Part shown: in pieces, positions 42,811 through 51,965 of the stretch
How the letters are laid out: the number at the start of each line of letters is the position of its first letter
Position numbering within the stretch: the stretch's first letter is position 1
Assembly (NCBI RefSeq): GCF_001904745.1
Contig: NZ_MRCD01000002.1
Span: forward strand, 137,938 to 201,937
Reading direction: 5' to 3'
Source: Calothrix sp. HK-06
Lineage (GTDB): Bacteria; Cyanobacteriota; Cyanobacteriia; Cyanobacteriales; Nostocaceae
Length of the DNA: 64,000 nt
The notes under the pieces: model-generated
Databases searched by the model: none
What the model saw: the letters and a program-made list of their open reading frames with translations, nothing else
What the model was told of the DNA's origin: nothing
Position numbers and translations under genes: made by a program

Positions 42811-43825
42811 AGATAGAGCAATTGTTGCTATTGTTTTTGAGAGAGTTAACAGACTAGGAATGAAACTAGATACTCTTCAATTACTAGCAGCATGGACATG
42901 GAATGAAGATTTTGATTTGCTAGAAAATTTTAAGAGTTTGAAAGAAGAACTTGAAGAATTTGGATTTTCAGAGGTGGGTGAAGATTCAGACTTTGTTTTG
43001 AGATGTGCCGCTGCTATTTTAAAGGGAGAACCAACTCCAGACCGACTATTGGAATTGAGTGGTCAGCAAGTTAGGGGAGCTTTTCCAAAAATTAGAAATG
43101 GAATTTTAGGTGCAGTTGACTTTATGAGAAAGCAATTAAAAATTGCTTCTATAAAGAATCTTCCGTATTCAGGTCTTATAGTTCCCTTAGCTGCCTTTTT
43201 TGCAGAACCTGATGGAAAAGAAGTTTCTTATAATTCAATAGTATATATTAAGTTAAAACAATGGTTTTGGCGTTCATGCTTTACAAATCGTTATGCGAGT
43301 AGAACTAGGCAAACTACCATTACAGACATTGGAGAAGTAATTAAACTAAAAGATGGTGGGAATAGCAATTTTGGAGAAATGAACTGTAATGTGGATAAAA
43401 CTTTTTTTGTTGAAAATCAGTTCAGATTAGGTACTGCAAATACAAAAACGTTTATACTAATGTTGGCGAATTACAATCCAAAAACTTTCTTATCAGGCTC
43501 ATCAATAGATTTAGACAAAGTTTTACAGAAATATAATAGAGCGGAGTTCCATCATATTTACCCCAAAGCTTATCTTCAAGATATGAAACTATCTGATGAC
43601 AAAATCAATTGTTTAGCTAATTTTTGCTTTATCAGCGCTTCAGAAAATAAAAAAATTGGCAGGAAAAAACCCTCCGAATACATCACAATTATGCCTAAAG
43701 AAGAAGTACTACAAGATATTTTAGAACGTTCATTCTGTCCTTTCAATACTTTTGAAGACGATTTTGAACAATTTATTATTAGTCGCTCTGAATTGCTAAC
43801 TGAATTTGCCAAAAGACTAATTTAG
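42761..43825 (+). pseudogene. Truncated DUF262/HNH (GmrSD-like) protein
   Basis: About 354 codons. Family likeness starts near 42790 (IVAIVFERVNRLGMKLDTLQ). It continues through a helical middle to a C-terminal HNH-like part (EFHHIYPKAYL, CLANFCFISASENKKIG, KPSEYI). The first roughly 200 residues of DUF262, including the DGQQR nucleotide-binding motif, are missing and replaced by out-of-frame TcmP sequence. Full-length relatives are type IV-like restriction or defence proteins that cut modified DNA. The open frame is long, so an isolated nuclease fragment could still be made, but loss of function is more likely. Confidence 0.7.
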
Positions 43826-43921
43826 TATATTAATTTTGAATTAGTAGTTTGTCAATGGCTATTTGAATAACAGGGCTTACATATTTAAATAAATCCTAAA
43901 AATCCGGTTTATTTGTCAATA

Positions 43922-44131
43922 TCCCTCTTCTGTGACTCTCCGGTTTCTCCTATTATTAATATTTTCCGAACAGAAGGTATATTAGGCAATGAGCGCGTTT
44001 GCTCATCTAATTTTTGACAAATTCCATGCTCTCAAGAGTTTATATAAAGAAAAAAGCCTGTAATCACCTACTGTATAATAACTCTAGAATTCAGAAAAGA
44101 TAAAACTTTTCGGAGAGTGAGAGAAGAGGGA
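43922..44131. mobile_element. MITE-like element with 21-bp terminal inverted repeats flanked by TA
   Basis: The left end 43922-43942 begins TCCCTCTTCTGTGACTCTCC. The right end 44111-44131 is its complement at 19 of 21 positions. TA lies directly outside both ends (43920-43921 and 44132-44133). The 210-bp length, absence of a transposase and TA flanks fit a MITE mobilised by an IS630/Tc1-mariner-type transposase. It sits between the broken DUF262 gene and the S9 peptidase gene. Confidence 0.75.
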
Positions 44132-44209
44132 TATCTGGAAGCGAGGACGCCCATTCCACAATTGCGGTCTAGAATATAAAGGTCAAAATCTAGGGATGCA
44201 TATAAAGCG

Positions 44210-46135
44210 ATGACACCTAAAGTAGCGCCATACGGGTCTTGGAAATCACCTATTACTACTGATTTGATTACGGGGGCAACTATTGGACTAGGGCAAATAT
44301 CACTTGATGGTGAGGATATTTACTGGACTGAGTTACGACCGACTGAGAAGGGACGCAATGTGATTGTAAAACAGGCGCCCAATGGTACTATTCACGATGT
44401 TACTCCAGATGGTTTTAATGTGCGTACTCGTGTTCATGAGTATGGTGGAGGCGCCTATTTTGCCGCAAACGGAACAGTATATTTTTCCAATTTTGCCGAC
44501 CAGCGTTTATATTATCAAAGTGGTGAAAATGCTGTTGCTTTAACTCCTGATGTTGCCATGCGTTACGGTGACGGTATATTAGATGGCCAGAGAAACAGAA
44601 TTATTTGCGTATGTGAAGACCATACCGCAGGTGAGCATGAGCCTGTTAATAAGCTTGTGGCTATTAATTTGGATAATGGAGATATACAAACTTTAGTTTC
44701 TGGTAATGATTTTTATACATCGCCTCGTCTTAGTCCTGATGGTTCGCAGTTAGCTTGGTTAACTTGGAATCATCCTAAAATGCCTTGGGATAGTGCTGAG
44801 TTATGGGTGGGAGATGTACAAAGTGATGGTTCGATAGGTAATACGAAAAAAATTGCAGGTGGCGCCGAGGAGTCTGTATGTCAGCCAGAATGGTCGAAAG
44901 ATGGAAAATTATACTTTATTTTAGATAGAACTGGTTGGTGGAATATTTACCGTACTACAGATGATAGTATTGAAAATTTAACGCCTATATCCGCAGAATT
45001 TGGTAAACCACAATGGATTTTAGGTACTTGTACATACGGTATTGAATCTGATAATCGAATTATTTGTAGTTATACCCAGCAGGGAACTTGGAAGTTAGCT
45101 AGTCTTGATATGACTTCACGTCAACTAGAAACTTTTGATTTGCCTTATACAGAAATTAGCTCGTTACAAGTGGCGCCTGGTAAGGTAGTGTTTAATGGTG
45201 GCGCCCCTACTCAACCTACAGAACTCGTTTTATTAGATTTAGCTACTCTTCAACGCACAGTTTTAAGACGTGCCAGTGAAGTTAATGTTGATAGTGGTTA
45301 TCTTTCACAAGCACAAGGAATTGAATTTCCTACAACAAATGGAAAAACTGCATTTGCAATATTTTACCCACCAAAAAACGAAGATTACAAGGCGCCTGAA
45401 GGTGAAAAACCACCATTATTAGTCAAAAGTCATGGAGGTCCAACTGCTGCAACTTCCACAAGCTTAAGTTTAAGCATTCAATATTGGACAAGTCGCGGAA
45501 TTGCAGTTCTTGATGTAAATTATGGTGGTAGTACCGGATATGGTCGCGAATATCGTCAGCGTTTAGAAGGTACTTGGGGTATTGTTGATGTTGACGACTG
45601 TGCAAATGGTGCGAAATATTTAGTTGAACAAGGGTTAGTAGATGGAAACCGTCTAGCTATTGCTGGTGGAAGTGCTGGTGGATATACTACTTTATGCGCG
45701 TTGACTTTTCGTGATACTTTCAAAGCAGGCGCCAGTTATTATGGTGTAAGCGACTTAGAAGCATTAGCACGAGATACACACAAATTTGAGTCACGCTATC
45801 TAGACGGTTTGATAGGCGCTTATCCAGAAAGAAAAGACTTGTATATTGAGCGTTCTCCTGTCCACTTTACAGAAAATCTTGCCTGTCCTGTAATTTTCTT
45901 CCAAGGTTTAGAAGATAAAATTGTACCTCCTAACCAAGCCGAAATCATGGTAGAAGCATTACAGCAAAAAGGTTTACCCGTTGCATACGTCGCTTTCCCT
46001 GGAGAGCAACACGGGTTTCGCAGCGCAGAAAATATCAAAAGCGCACTCGAAGGAGAAATCTATTTTTACTCTCGCGTCTTTAAATTTGAACTAGCAGACA
46101 ATGTACAAACAGTCCAAATAGACAATTTGCAATAA
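44210..46135 (+). CDS. S9-family (prolyl oligopeptidase-type) peptidase
   Basis: 641 residues. An N-terminal seven-bladed beta-propeller (about 20-370; recurring DGSQLAWLTWNHP-like blades) precedes an alpha/beta hydrolase domain. Catalytic Ser488 lies in GGSAGGYT, Asp569 in GLEDKIVPP and His601 in GEQHGF. No signal peptide is visible. The layout fits acylaminoacyl/dipeptidyl-type S9C peptidases that trim short peptides in the cytoplasm. The ATG at 44210 lies about 80 bases after a MITE-like element, so the gene's promoter may lie partly inside that element. Confidence 0.93.
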   Translation: MTPKVAPYGSWKSPITTDLITGATIGLGQISLDGEDIYWTELRPTEKGRNVIVKQAPNGTIHDVTPDGFNVRTRVHEYGGGAYFAANGTVYFSNFADQRLYYQSGENAVALTPDVAMRYGDGILDGQRNRIICVCEDHTAGEHEPVNKLVAINLDNGDIQTLVSGNDFYTSPRLSPDGSQLAWLTWNHPKMPWDSAELWVGDVQSDGSIGNTKKIAGGAEESVCQPEWSKDGKLYFILDRTGWWNIYRTTDDSIENLTPISAEFGKPQWILGTCTYGIESDNRIICSYTQQGTWKLASLDMTSRQLETFDLPYTEISSLQVAPGKVVFNGGAPTQPTELVLLDLATLQRTVLRRASEVNVDSGYLSQAQGIEFPTTNGKTAFAIFYPPKNEDYKAPEGEKPPLLVKSHGGPTAATSTSLSLSIQYWTSRGIAVLDVNYGGSTGYGREYRQRLEGTWGIVDVDDCANGAKYLVEQGLVDGNRLAIAGGSAGGYTTLCALTFRDTFKAGASYYGVSDLEALARDTHKFESRYLDGLIGAYPERKDLYIERSPVHFTENLACPVIFFQGLEDKIVPPNQAEIMVEALQQKGLPVAYVAFPGEQHGFRSAENIKSALEGEIYFYSRVFKFELADNVQTVQIDNLQ

Positions 46136-46146
46136 CATCTTGTGGA

Positions 46147-46164
46147 ACAGGCATCCCTGCCTGT
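46147..46164. terminator. ACAGGC-ATCCCT-GCCTGT hairpin between convergent genes
   Basis: It lies between the S9 peptidase stop and the plsY stop, 11 bases after the former. It shares the TTGTGG leader with the GGTGGGC hairpin at 18457. Confidence 0.5.
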
Positions 46165-46195
46165 CCTGTTAGTACTATTGTGGTGCCTTGATGTA

Positions 46196-46885
46196 TCAAA
46201 TAGCTGTAGAAGGCGGTGTCTCACTTGCTTCAATACTTTTCTGTCCTAACTTCGGTTCAGTACCCGCTAATATACGTTGTATATTACTACGATGCCGAAT
46301 AATTACATACAGTCCACCAGCCACACCGAACAACACATAAGCCAGTGGTTGATGAAATAAAACCATTAATATAGATACTGCAACGGCGCCGAAGCAGGAA
46401 CTGAGCGAAACAATACGCGATATTGTGACAACAATAACGAAAACACCAAACGTTGCCAAACCAACTTGCCAATTCATCGCTAGCAATATACCCAAACTTG
46501 TAGCAACAGATTTACCTCCAGTAAAACCCAGGAATATTGATTTACTGTGACCAAGTACAGCACACATTCCTGCAAGCGTCACCATCCAAGGTTCCCATGC
46601 AAAGTTTACACTTTGAGGAATTAAATTCTGACTAGTTGCAAATTCAAAAAACCAATGCACTAATAATATTGATAAAACTCCCTTCAAACAATCCACCAAC
46701 AATACAAAAGCCCCTGGTCCTTTACCCAAAGCTCTTAGCACATTAGTGGCGCCAGTCGAACCAGAACCAACTTCTCTAATATCAATACCCTTTAAAATTT
46801 TTACTGCTGTATAACCCGTAGGTATTGAACCCAACAAATAAGTAACAAACAGAACAGTTCCACACAGACTTAACCAAATAGCCAT
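46196..46885 (-). CDS. plsY: Glycerol-3-phosphate acyltransferase PlsY
   Basis: 229 residues, about five membrane helices. It carries the three PlsY motifs: GSIPTGY near residue 19 with VGSGSTGATNVLRALGK shortly after, LGHSKSIFLGFTGGKSVATSLG in the middle, and RHRSNIQRILAGTEPKLG at the end. It transfers acyl groups from acyl-phosphate to glycerol-3-phosphate, the first step of membrane glycerolipid synthesis. It is last of a minus-strand run of lipid and envelope genes (mlaE-like, DUF3119, DUF3086), although a 190-base repeat-filled gap separates it from DUF3086. Confidence 0.95.
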   Translation of the reverse strand: MAIWLSLCGTVLFVTYLLGSIPTGYTAVKILKGIDIREVGSGSTGATNVLRALGKGPGAFVLLVDCLKGVLSILLVHWFFEFATSQNLIPQSVNFAWEPWMVTLAGMCAVLGHSKSIFLGFTGGKSVATSLGILLAMNWQVGLATFGVFVIVVTISRIVSLSSCFGAVAVSILMVLFHQPLAYVLFGVAGGLYVIIRHRSNIQRILAGTEPKLGQKSIEASETPPSTAI

Positions 46886-46889
46886 AAAA

Positions 46890-47059
46890 GTAGGGTGCGT
46901 GACGCCATCACAATCTTACAACGAAGCCAATAACCCAGTAGTGTCACGCACCTGAATCATGATATGTGTTTACCCCATAAAAGCATGATAAGGTGGTGCG
47001 TGAAAGCACTTGAATCTTGCATTACATTGTTGGATTTTAATAGCTTTCACGCACCCTAC
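46890..47059. repeat. Double inverted repeat of GTGCGTGA units
   Basis: GTAGGGTGCGTGA at 46890 is complementary to TCACGCACCCTAC at 47047. Inside are a second pair, GTGTCACGCAC and GGTGCGTGAAAGC, with GCTTTCACGCACC. The whole plsY-DUF3086 gap is made of these units. Confidence 0.75.
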
Positions 47060-47073
47060 CATTTCTATGCTAT

Positions 47074-48237
47074 TTAAAAGTCATCATCGGAGTTATTTCG
47101 CATCATGCGGGGGTCAGGAGCAAACGCTAACCATAAAGGAAATTGCAACAATCCAAGGCTAATTTGGTCTTCCGAATCATCAATGATAATAAAGGGCATT
47201 TGATTTGCCTTTACAAGTCTATCCGCTCTTTGAGCTACAACATCGGCTGTCTCAAATATTACTACCCCTCCATCGCGTCCAAAATCTGGGCGCCCAATGC
47301 CTAAACAATCTTGTAAACCGCGTCGCCACTCTCCTAACCTTTCTGGGGTGCTTGTTAATACTATTGTGCGAACTCGCTCGCCATAAAGCTGGTGTAATAT
47401 AGATATTGCTGCGGATGAGATTAGTATGTTTTGTAACCTACTGCCCATTGTCCGAATGGCGCCGCGTCCACCTTGAGTAAAAAACCAGTTTGAGACGCGC
47501 TCGGCATGAATAGGTTCAAATGTACGGCGAAGTTGCCAAGGTGGGCCGTAGTAGTCGGGTTTTGTACGATATTGGTCAATTAGGCGCCGAATTTGCTTGC
47601 TAGTGTCTTGAAACTGTTGCGGAGCAAATTGGATATTTCCTGAATTTTCGGAATTTCCTGAAGGTTCGCGATATTTTGGTTGACGTACTGGTTCGTCTTC
47701 TATTTCGACTTTTTCTTTTCTAGCAGGTTTTACGAGCGGAAGTTGTTCGGCTGCTGCCGCTAAATCTTGCAAGCTACCTGTAAGATAATCTTTAAACCCT
47801 TGAACTCGAATTGCTAAATCTTGCGAGGCGCCTGCAAAAGTGGTTCGCATTTCGTTACGAATACGCTCTTGACGACGTTCGAGTTGTTCAATTGAAAGTT
47901 GCAGGGCATTTTTTTTGGCTTCGAGTTGTGCTAAAGCTTCTTGCACAACTTTACCCATTGCCATTTGGGTATCGCTTACTTGTGCTTGTAAGTCCGCTAT
48001 TTGTCGCTTTAAAGCAGCTTCGGTTTGCTTTAGTTCGTTTATTCTTTGAGTAATTTCTGTCTGCTCATCTGGTTTTGGTGGAGCGTCTAATTGTGCCAAA
48101 ATTTCAGCAACAGCTTCTTCGCTTTGCGGTTTTAATTCTTCGGGCTGCAAATCGTGTTGTTCCATAGAGCTACGAGTCCCGGTTTGCCCAAGATATTCAA
48201 CTTTTGCTTCTGGGTTTTGAGATTCTTCTCCGGTCAT
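47074..48237 (-). CDS. DUF3086-type cyanobacterial protein
   Basis: 387 residues. A coiled coil (about 55-135, ITQRINELKQTEAALKRQI and onward) is followed by a basic/proline linker. A globular C-terminal domain (about 205-370) opens with YRTKPDYYGPPWQLRRTFEPIHAERV and contains RTMGSRLQNILISSAAISILHQLYGERV and FIIIDDSEDQI. I recognise this as the cyanobacterial DUF3086 family, whose function is unknown. Its position between DUF3119 and plsY on the same strand suggests an envelope or lipid role, which is inference only. Confidence 0.75.
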   Translation of the reverse strand: MTGEESQNPEAKVEYLGQTGTRSSMEQHDLQPEELKPQSEEAVAEILAQLDAPPKPDEQTEITQRINELKQTEAALKRQIADLQAQVSDTQMAMGKVVQEALAQLEAKKNALQLSIEQLERRQERIRNEMRTTFAGASQDLAIRVQGFKDYLTGSLQDLAAAAEQLPLVKPARKEKVEIEDEPVRQPKYREPSGNSENSGNIQFAPQQFQDTSKQIRRLIDQYRTKPDYYGPPWQLRRTFEPIHAERVSNWFFTQGGRGAIRTMGSRLQNILISSAAISILHQLYGERVRTIVLTSTPERLGEWRRGLQDCLGIGRPDFGRDGGVVIFETADVVAQRADRLVKANQMPFIIIDDSEDQISLGLLQFPLWLAFAPDPRMMRNNSDDDF

Positions 48238-48318
48238 ATATAGTAACGGTTAATGGTTAATGAATAATCGCATATATTATCAAAATACAGGTAAGCAGAA
48301 AATTTGCGTGCTTTGATG

Positions 48319-48702
48319 CTATATTCTGGGGCAACGTTGCTCTAGACAAGCTTTTAGGGTGTTGGTGTCAAAAATAATAGGTAGAAAGTGAATGCTTTTA
48401 ACTTCTTTAAAATAAAATAATATCGGAACTGGAGACCAAAATATCCGCCAATTGACCCATTCTTGGTAAGGAAACCGTCGAAGTAGCTTTTCGCCACGGT
48501 AAACATCTAAATCTGTAGCTGTGAACTGTAAGCGTATTGTTACTGCTTGCACCATTAGAAACATGCCTAGTATTGCACAAATGCCTCCAATAATTGGTTG
48601 TACAAATAGGAGTGGAACTGCTGCAATTACCAAAACAAGAGGGATATTGTAACTCGGTTTTAGTTCAACCGTTGACAGTCTATCGGCTGTTGTCGAAGTC
48701 AT
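48319..48702 (-). CDS. DUF3119-family membrane protein
   Basis: 127 residues. Two membrane segments (about 20-38 and 40-58, IPLVLVIAAVPLLFVQPIIGG then AILGMFLMVQAVTI) precede a soluble domain with LQFTATDLDVYRGEKLLRRFPYQEWVNWRIFW and a closing strand VKSIHFLPIIFD. The layout resembles a PH-like membrane protein, and the family is restricted to cyanobacteria and plastids. The function is unknown. It lies 81 bases after mlaE and 81 before DUF3086 on the same strand. Confidence 0.8.
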   Translation of the reverse strand: MTSTTADRLSTVELKPSYNIPLVLVIAAVPLLFVQPIIGGICAILGMFLMVQAVTIRLQFTATDLDVYRGEKLLRRFPYQEWVNWRIFWSPVPILFYFKEVKSIHFLPIIFDTNTLKACLEQRCPRI

Positions 48703-48783
48703 AAGATTTTAAATCCTGCATTTATTAATAGATATTTTATATTTTACGTGAGAGTGGGAGTGTCTATCTCCCACCCTCTGTTT

Positions 48784-49581
48784 TTAAGCTCCTTGCTGGA
48801 AAGCGCTGCCTTGTCCTTGGAACATTACCGCTGATAAGAAAAAGTTGAAGACAAAAATTAACAACAGTGCGGTTACAACCGCTGTCGTCGTCGATTGTCC
48901 CACACCTTTGGCACCTCCTGTCGTCGTTAGTCCCCAGTTACAGCCAATTATGGCTATCAAAGCACCAAAAAAACCAGCTTTAACTAAAGAGCTAACAATG
49001 TCCCATATCGAAAGAAAGCTACGGGCAGAGTCTAAAAATACTGTGTCAGCCAAGTTGTACACGTTGGTCGCGATTATTAAACCCCCTAACATCCCTGTCA
49101 CTAACGATAGTAATGTCAGAATGGGAACCATTACTAAGCAAGCAATGGTACGAGGAATTACAAGATAATCGATAGGGTCAGTTTTTAAAATCAATAGCGC
49201 ATCAATTTGTTCTGTGACACGCATAGTCCCAATTTCCGCAGCAAATGCCGAACCAATTCGTCCAGCTATAATAACTGCGGTTAATACAGGTGTTAACTCT
49301 CGCGTCAGAGCTATTGCCAGTACTCCACCAACTATATTACCGGCGCCAAAGTTAATAAATTCCCGCGCGACTTGAATTGTAAATACTGCACCTACAAACA
49401 CAGCAGTAACTAGCGCAATAAACAGCGAGTCGGGTCCTACTGCTGCCATTTGTTCAAGCGTGTTACGTCGGTGAATTTTTCCCCTCAACAAATGAACTAT
49501 CACCTGTCCAGCAAGGAAAACTGCCGATAGTAACCGTTGACCCCACGCTCCTAAACCTGATTTAGATATACTTTCGCTCAA
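48784..49581 (-). CDS. MlaE-family lipid ABC transporter permease
   Basis: 265 residues with five or six membrane helices. The MlaE signature is clear: FIALVTAVFVGAVFTIQVARE, RELTPVLTAVIIAGRIGSAFAAEIGTM, VTEQIDALLILKTDP and a GGAKGVGQSTTTAVV end. Such permeases, with an MlaF ATPase and an MCE-domain protein, move lipids between membranes. In plastids the equivalent (TGD1) imports lipid into the chloroplast. No ATPase or MCE gene is adjacent in this window. It heads a minus-strand run through DUF3119 and DUF3086 toward plsY. Confidence 0.92.
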   Translation of the reverse strand: MSESISKSGLGAWGQRLLSAVFLAGQVIVHLLRGKIHRRNTLEQMAAVGPDSLFIALVTAVFVGAVFTIQVAREFINFGAGNIVGGVLAIALTRELTPVLTAVIIAGRIGSAFAAEIGTMRVTEQIDALLILKTDPIDYLVIPRTIACLVMVPILTLLSLVTGMLGGLIIATNVYNLADTVFLDSARSFLSIWDIVSSLVKAGFFGALIAIIGCNWGLTTTGGAKGVGQSTTTAVVTALLLIFVFNFFLSAVMFQGQGSAFQQGA

Positions 49582-49970
49582 TGTTTAAATGTACGCGCGA
49601 TAGCTTAACTTACTGCCGTCATCTTAGCGAATTTAAGCATATTTTTTTTGTAGCCTTCGCGATTAACAAGCAATTACAAGCTTTTTATTAACTTAGGTTA
49701 AAGCTATTCTCATAAAGATAAATTTCTTAATATTGTCTTGTGACATTAAGCAAGAGGGTACAGACCCTCATTATCCTTTGTACATCAAGCGTCTGCTTAG
49801 TTTATACCAGGCTTAGAAAACACCATATTCTGAAAAAAAGTATGTAGGTATTTTAATGAAAACTTAAGATTTTTAAATTATCGCCTAATTCCGGTCAATC
49901 CAAATTATTGTAGTAAATGACAGGCGCTTGTACTTGACTGCTTTGTATTTAATCCACGGAGCTTATAGTC
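49582..49970. other. Divergent intergenic region upstream of mlaE-like gene
   Basis: About 390 AT-rich bases without a gene. A small hairpin GAGGGT-ACAG-ACCCTC near 49751 is the only structure noticed. Confidence 0.4.
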
Positions 49971-50267
49971 GTGACTATTTTAATTAACTTTCTCCGCTCG
50001 CTACTGCTGACTGTTGTTTTTGGTTTTACGGCGCCCATGCTATTCGTTGGCGCCTTACTTGCGAGTTTTATGCTGATTGGGTATGTACCCGGTCTACAAA
50101 CCATAGCTAGCGCATTCGCAAATCTGATTTTGCAGTTTCTGGCGACCTTTGGTAGTGGCGCCCCAATACGCGGACTAATTACCATCGCTTTAACTTGCAG
50201 CTTTGTTGCAGCATTATTTGATACTTATGTTCATTATCGCTACCAAATATTAAGACTTGATTCTTAA
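49971..50267 (+). CDS. Small hydrophobic membrane protein
   Basis: 98 residues starting at a GTG, with two or three predicted membrane helices (about 6-40 and 66-85) and a short basic C-terminus. Similar small proteins are found across cyanobacteria without a known role. The antisense frame over the same stretch lacks any coding character. It is monocistronic, 267 bases before sppA. Confidence that it is a gene is fairly good because the helices are well formed, but no family name is recalled. Confidence 0.65.
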   Translation: MTILINFLRSLLLTVVFGFTAPMLFVGALLASFMLIGYVPGLQTIASAFANLILQFLATFGSGAPIRGLITIALTCSFVAALFDTYVHYRYQILRLDS

Positions 50268-50534
50268 TAATTATTCTACACTTAAAATTAGTAAGTAACA
50301 AATAATACTAGCTATTAGTTTATAACATTTTTGAAGTGGCGCGCTATGAATAGCGCTCAGATAAGGCTTTTCGATTTAATTTTAATATAAAAATAAGAGG
50401 TAATGCAGCGAGTCGCATCATGACCTCATACTGGCGTTACACGCAAAAAATGAAAAGTCAATTAAGATTGTATTGTTAGTAGTTAATCACTATGGCTACT
50501 AACGTTATTTATAATTAAGGTGTTTTGACTGCTC

Positions 50535-51386
50535 ATGGTTTGGCCTTTTAAGCCTAGATTTAGCAAACAGATTGCTCGAATAGAAATTAATGGTGCTATT
50601 GCTGGCGCCACACGTAAACAGGTGTTGGAAGCTCTTAAAACTGTTGAAGAGAAAAAATTTCCAGCACTCTTACTTCGCATTGATAGTCCTGGCGGAACTG
50701 TTGGAGACTCACAGGAAATTTACAGCGCATTAAAACGACTAGGCGAAAAAATCAAAATTGTTGCAAGTTTTGGTAATATTTCTGCTTCCGGCGGTGTATA
50801 TATTGGCATGGGAGCGCAGCATATCATGGCAAACCCTGGCACTATCACTGGCAGCATTGGTGTAATACTGCGTGGTAATAACTTAGAAAGATTGCTTGAA
50901 AAAGTTGGAGTTTCCTTCAAAGTTATCAAGTCGGGCCCCTACAAAGATATTTTGTCGTTCGACCGTCAACTAACTCAACCTGAAGAACACATTCTGCAAG
51001 AACTTATAGATACTAGCTATAGCCAGTTCGTTCAAACTGTCGCTTTATCACGAAATCTTTCTGAAGAAACTGTGAGAAGCTTTGCTGATGGTCGTATCTT
51101 TACAGGGCAGCAAGCTGTTGATTTGGGTGTAGTAGACCGTTTGGGTACTGAAGAAGACGCACGTCGCTGGACTTGCGAACTCGTTGGACTCGACCAAGAA
51201 AAAACTCCATGCTTTACTTTAGAAGAACGTAAGCCTTTATTAAACCGCATTTTATCCCGCGAGCAAGCTCAAAGTAGTTTGTTATCTAACAGTTTACTCT
51301 CGAACAGGTTGCTGTCAACAGGCGCCGATTGGTTGGAATTTGAAATATCTACCAGTGGCTTGCCTCTATGGCTATATCGTCCTTAA
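50535..51386 (+). CDS. sppA: Signal peptide peptidase SppA (short form)
   Basis: 283 residues of the 36K-type SppA family with a ClpP-like fold. Nucleophile Ser85 lies in ISASGGVYIGMGA. The general base Lys132 lies in VIKSGPYKDILS. Supporting strands are LLLRIDSPGGTVGDSQEIY and NPGTITGSIGV. Unlike the standard enzyme there is no clear N-terminal membrane helix, so it may be peripheral. It digests leftover signal peptides; cyanobacterial homologues also take part in trimming thylakoid proteins under light stress. It is followed 123 bases on by chorismate mutase. Confidence 0.93.
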   Translation: MVWPFKPRFSKQIARIEINGAIAGATRKQVLEALKTVEEKKFPALLLRIDSPGGTVGDSQEIYSALKRLGEKIKIVASFGNISASGGVYIGMGAQHIMANPGTITGSIGVILRGNNLERLLEKVGVSFKVIKSGPYKDILSFDRQLTQPEEHILQELIDTSYSQFVQTVALSRNLSEETVRSFADGRIFTGQQAVDLGVVDRLGTEEDARRWTCELVGLDQEKTPCFTLEERKPLLNRILSREQAQSSLLSNSLLSNRLLSTGADWLEFEISTSGLPLWLYRP

Positions 51387-51509
51387 TTACTACTTGTTTT
51401 TACAATAAACAGAAAGATTGTGCAATTATTGTGCGATTACAGATTTGTACGATTCTTATTTCTGAGGAATAATAGCAAGTGGTAACTTCAGACAACGGAG
51501 GATATTTTC

Positions 51510-51929
51510 GTGGAGGGAGAGTGGCGGATGCGAGCAATACGTGGTGCAACGACGGTACCTTCTAATACGGTGGAAGCAATGCGCGAAGCTGTTACAGAGC
51601 TTATAGACGAACTCGAAGGACGTAATCAATTACATCCTACAGATATAATTAGCGTTACTTTCTCTGTAACACGTGATTTAGACGCAATATTTCCTGCTGC
51701 AATTGCCAGAAGTCGTCCTTATTGGGACTCTGTACCAATGCTTGATGTGCAGCAAATGTTTGTTGAAGGTAGTTTAGAGCGTTGCATCCGTTTTTTAATC
51801 CACGTCTATGTCAATGCGTCAACCCCTATCCATCACATTTATCTTCGAGAAGCGGCAAACTTAAGACCCGATTGGAGTTTACCACAGTCGTTACAGGCAT
51901 CACATTCAGTCATGAAATCAAAAGTCTAG
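51510..51929 (+). CDS. aroH: Chorismate mutase, AroH class
   Basis: 139 residues of the trimeric AroH fold. It opens with the RAIRGATTV strand carrying the active-site arginine, then TVEAMREAVTELIDEL, the strand SVTFSVTRDLDAIFPAAIAR and ends with RCIRFLIHVYVN plus HIYLREAANLRPDW. It converts chorismate to prephenate for phenylalanine and tyrosine. Both a GTG at 51510 (GGAGG 8 bases upstream) and an ATG at 51528 (GGAGGG upstream) are possible starts. I keep the longer form because cyanobacterial homologues I recall have a short EW-R lead before the first strand. Confidence 0.93.
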   Translation: MEGEWRMRAIRGATTVPSNTVEAMREAVTELIDELEGRNQLHPTDIISVTFSVTRDLDAIFPAAIARSRPYWDSVPMLDVQQMFVEGSLERCIRFLIHVYVNASTPIHHIYLREAANLRPDWSLPQSLQASHSVMKSKV

Positions 51930-51965
51930 AATGCGTATGTAGACCGTGGGAATACTTAAGAAAAT

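Noticed and set aside
42761-43825. DUF262 gene considered as a working defence nuclease
   Set aside because: The N-terminal nucleotide-binding part is missing and the start is made of another gene's fragment.
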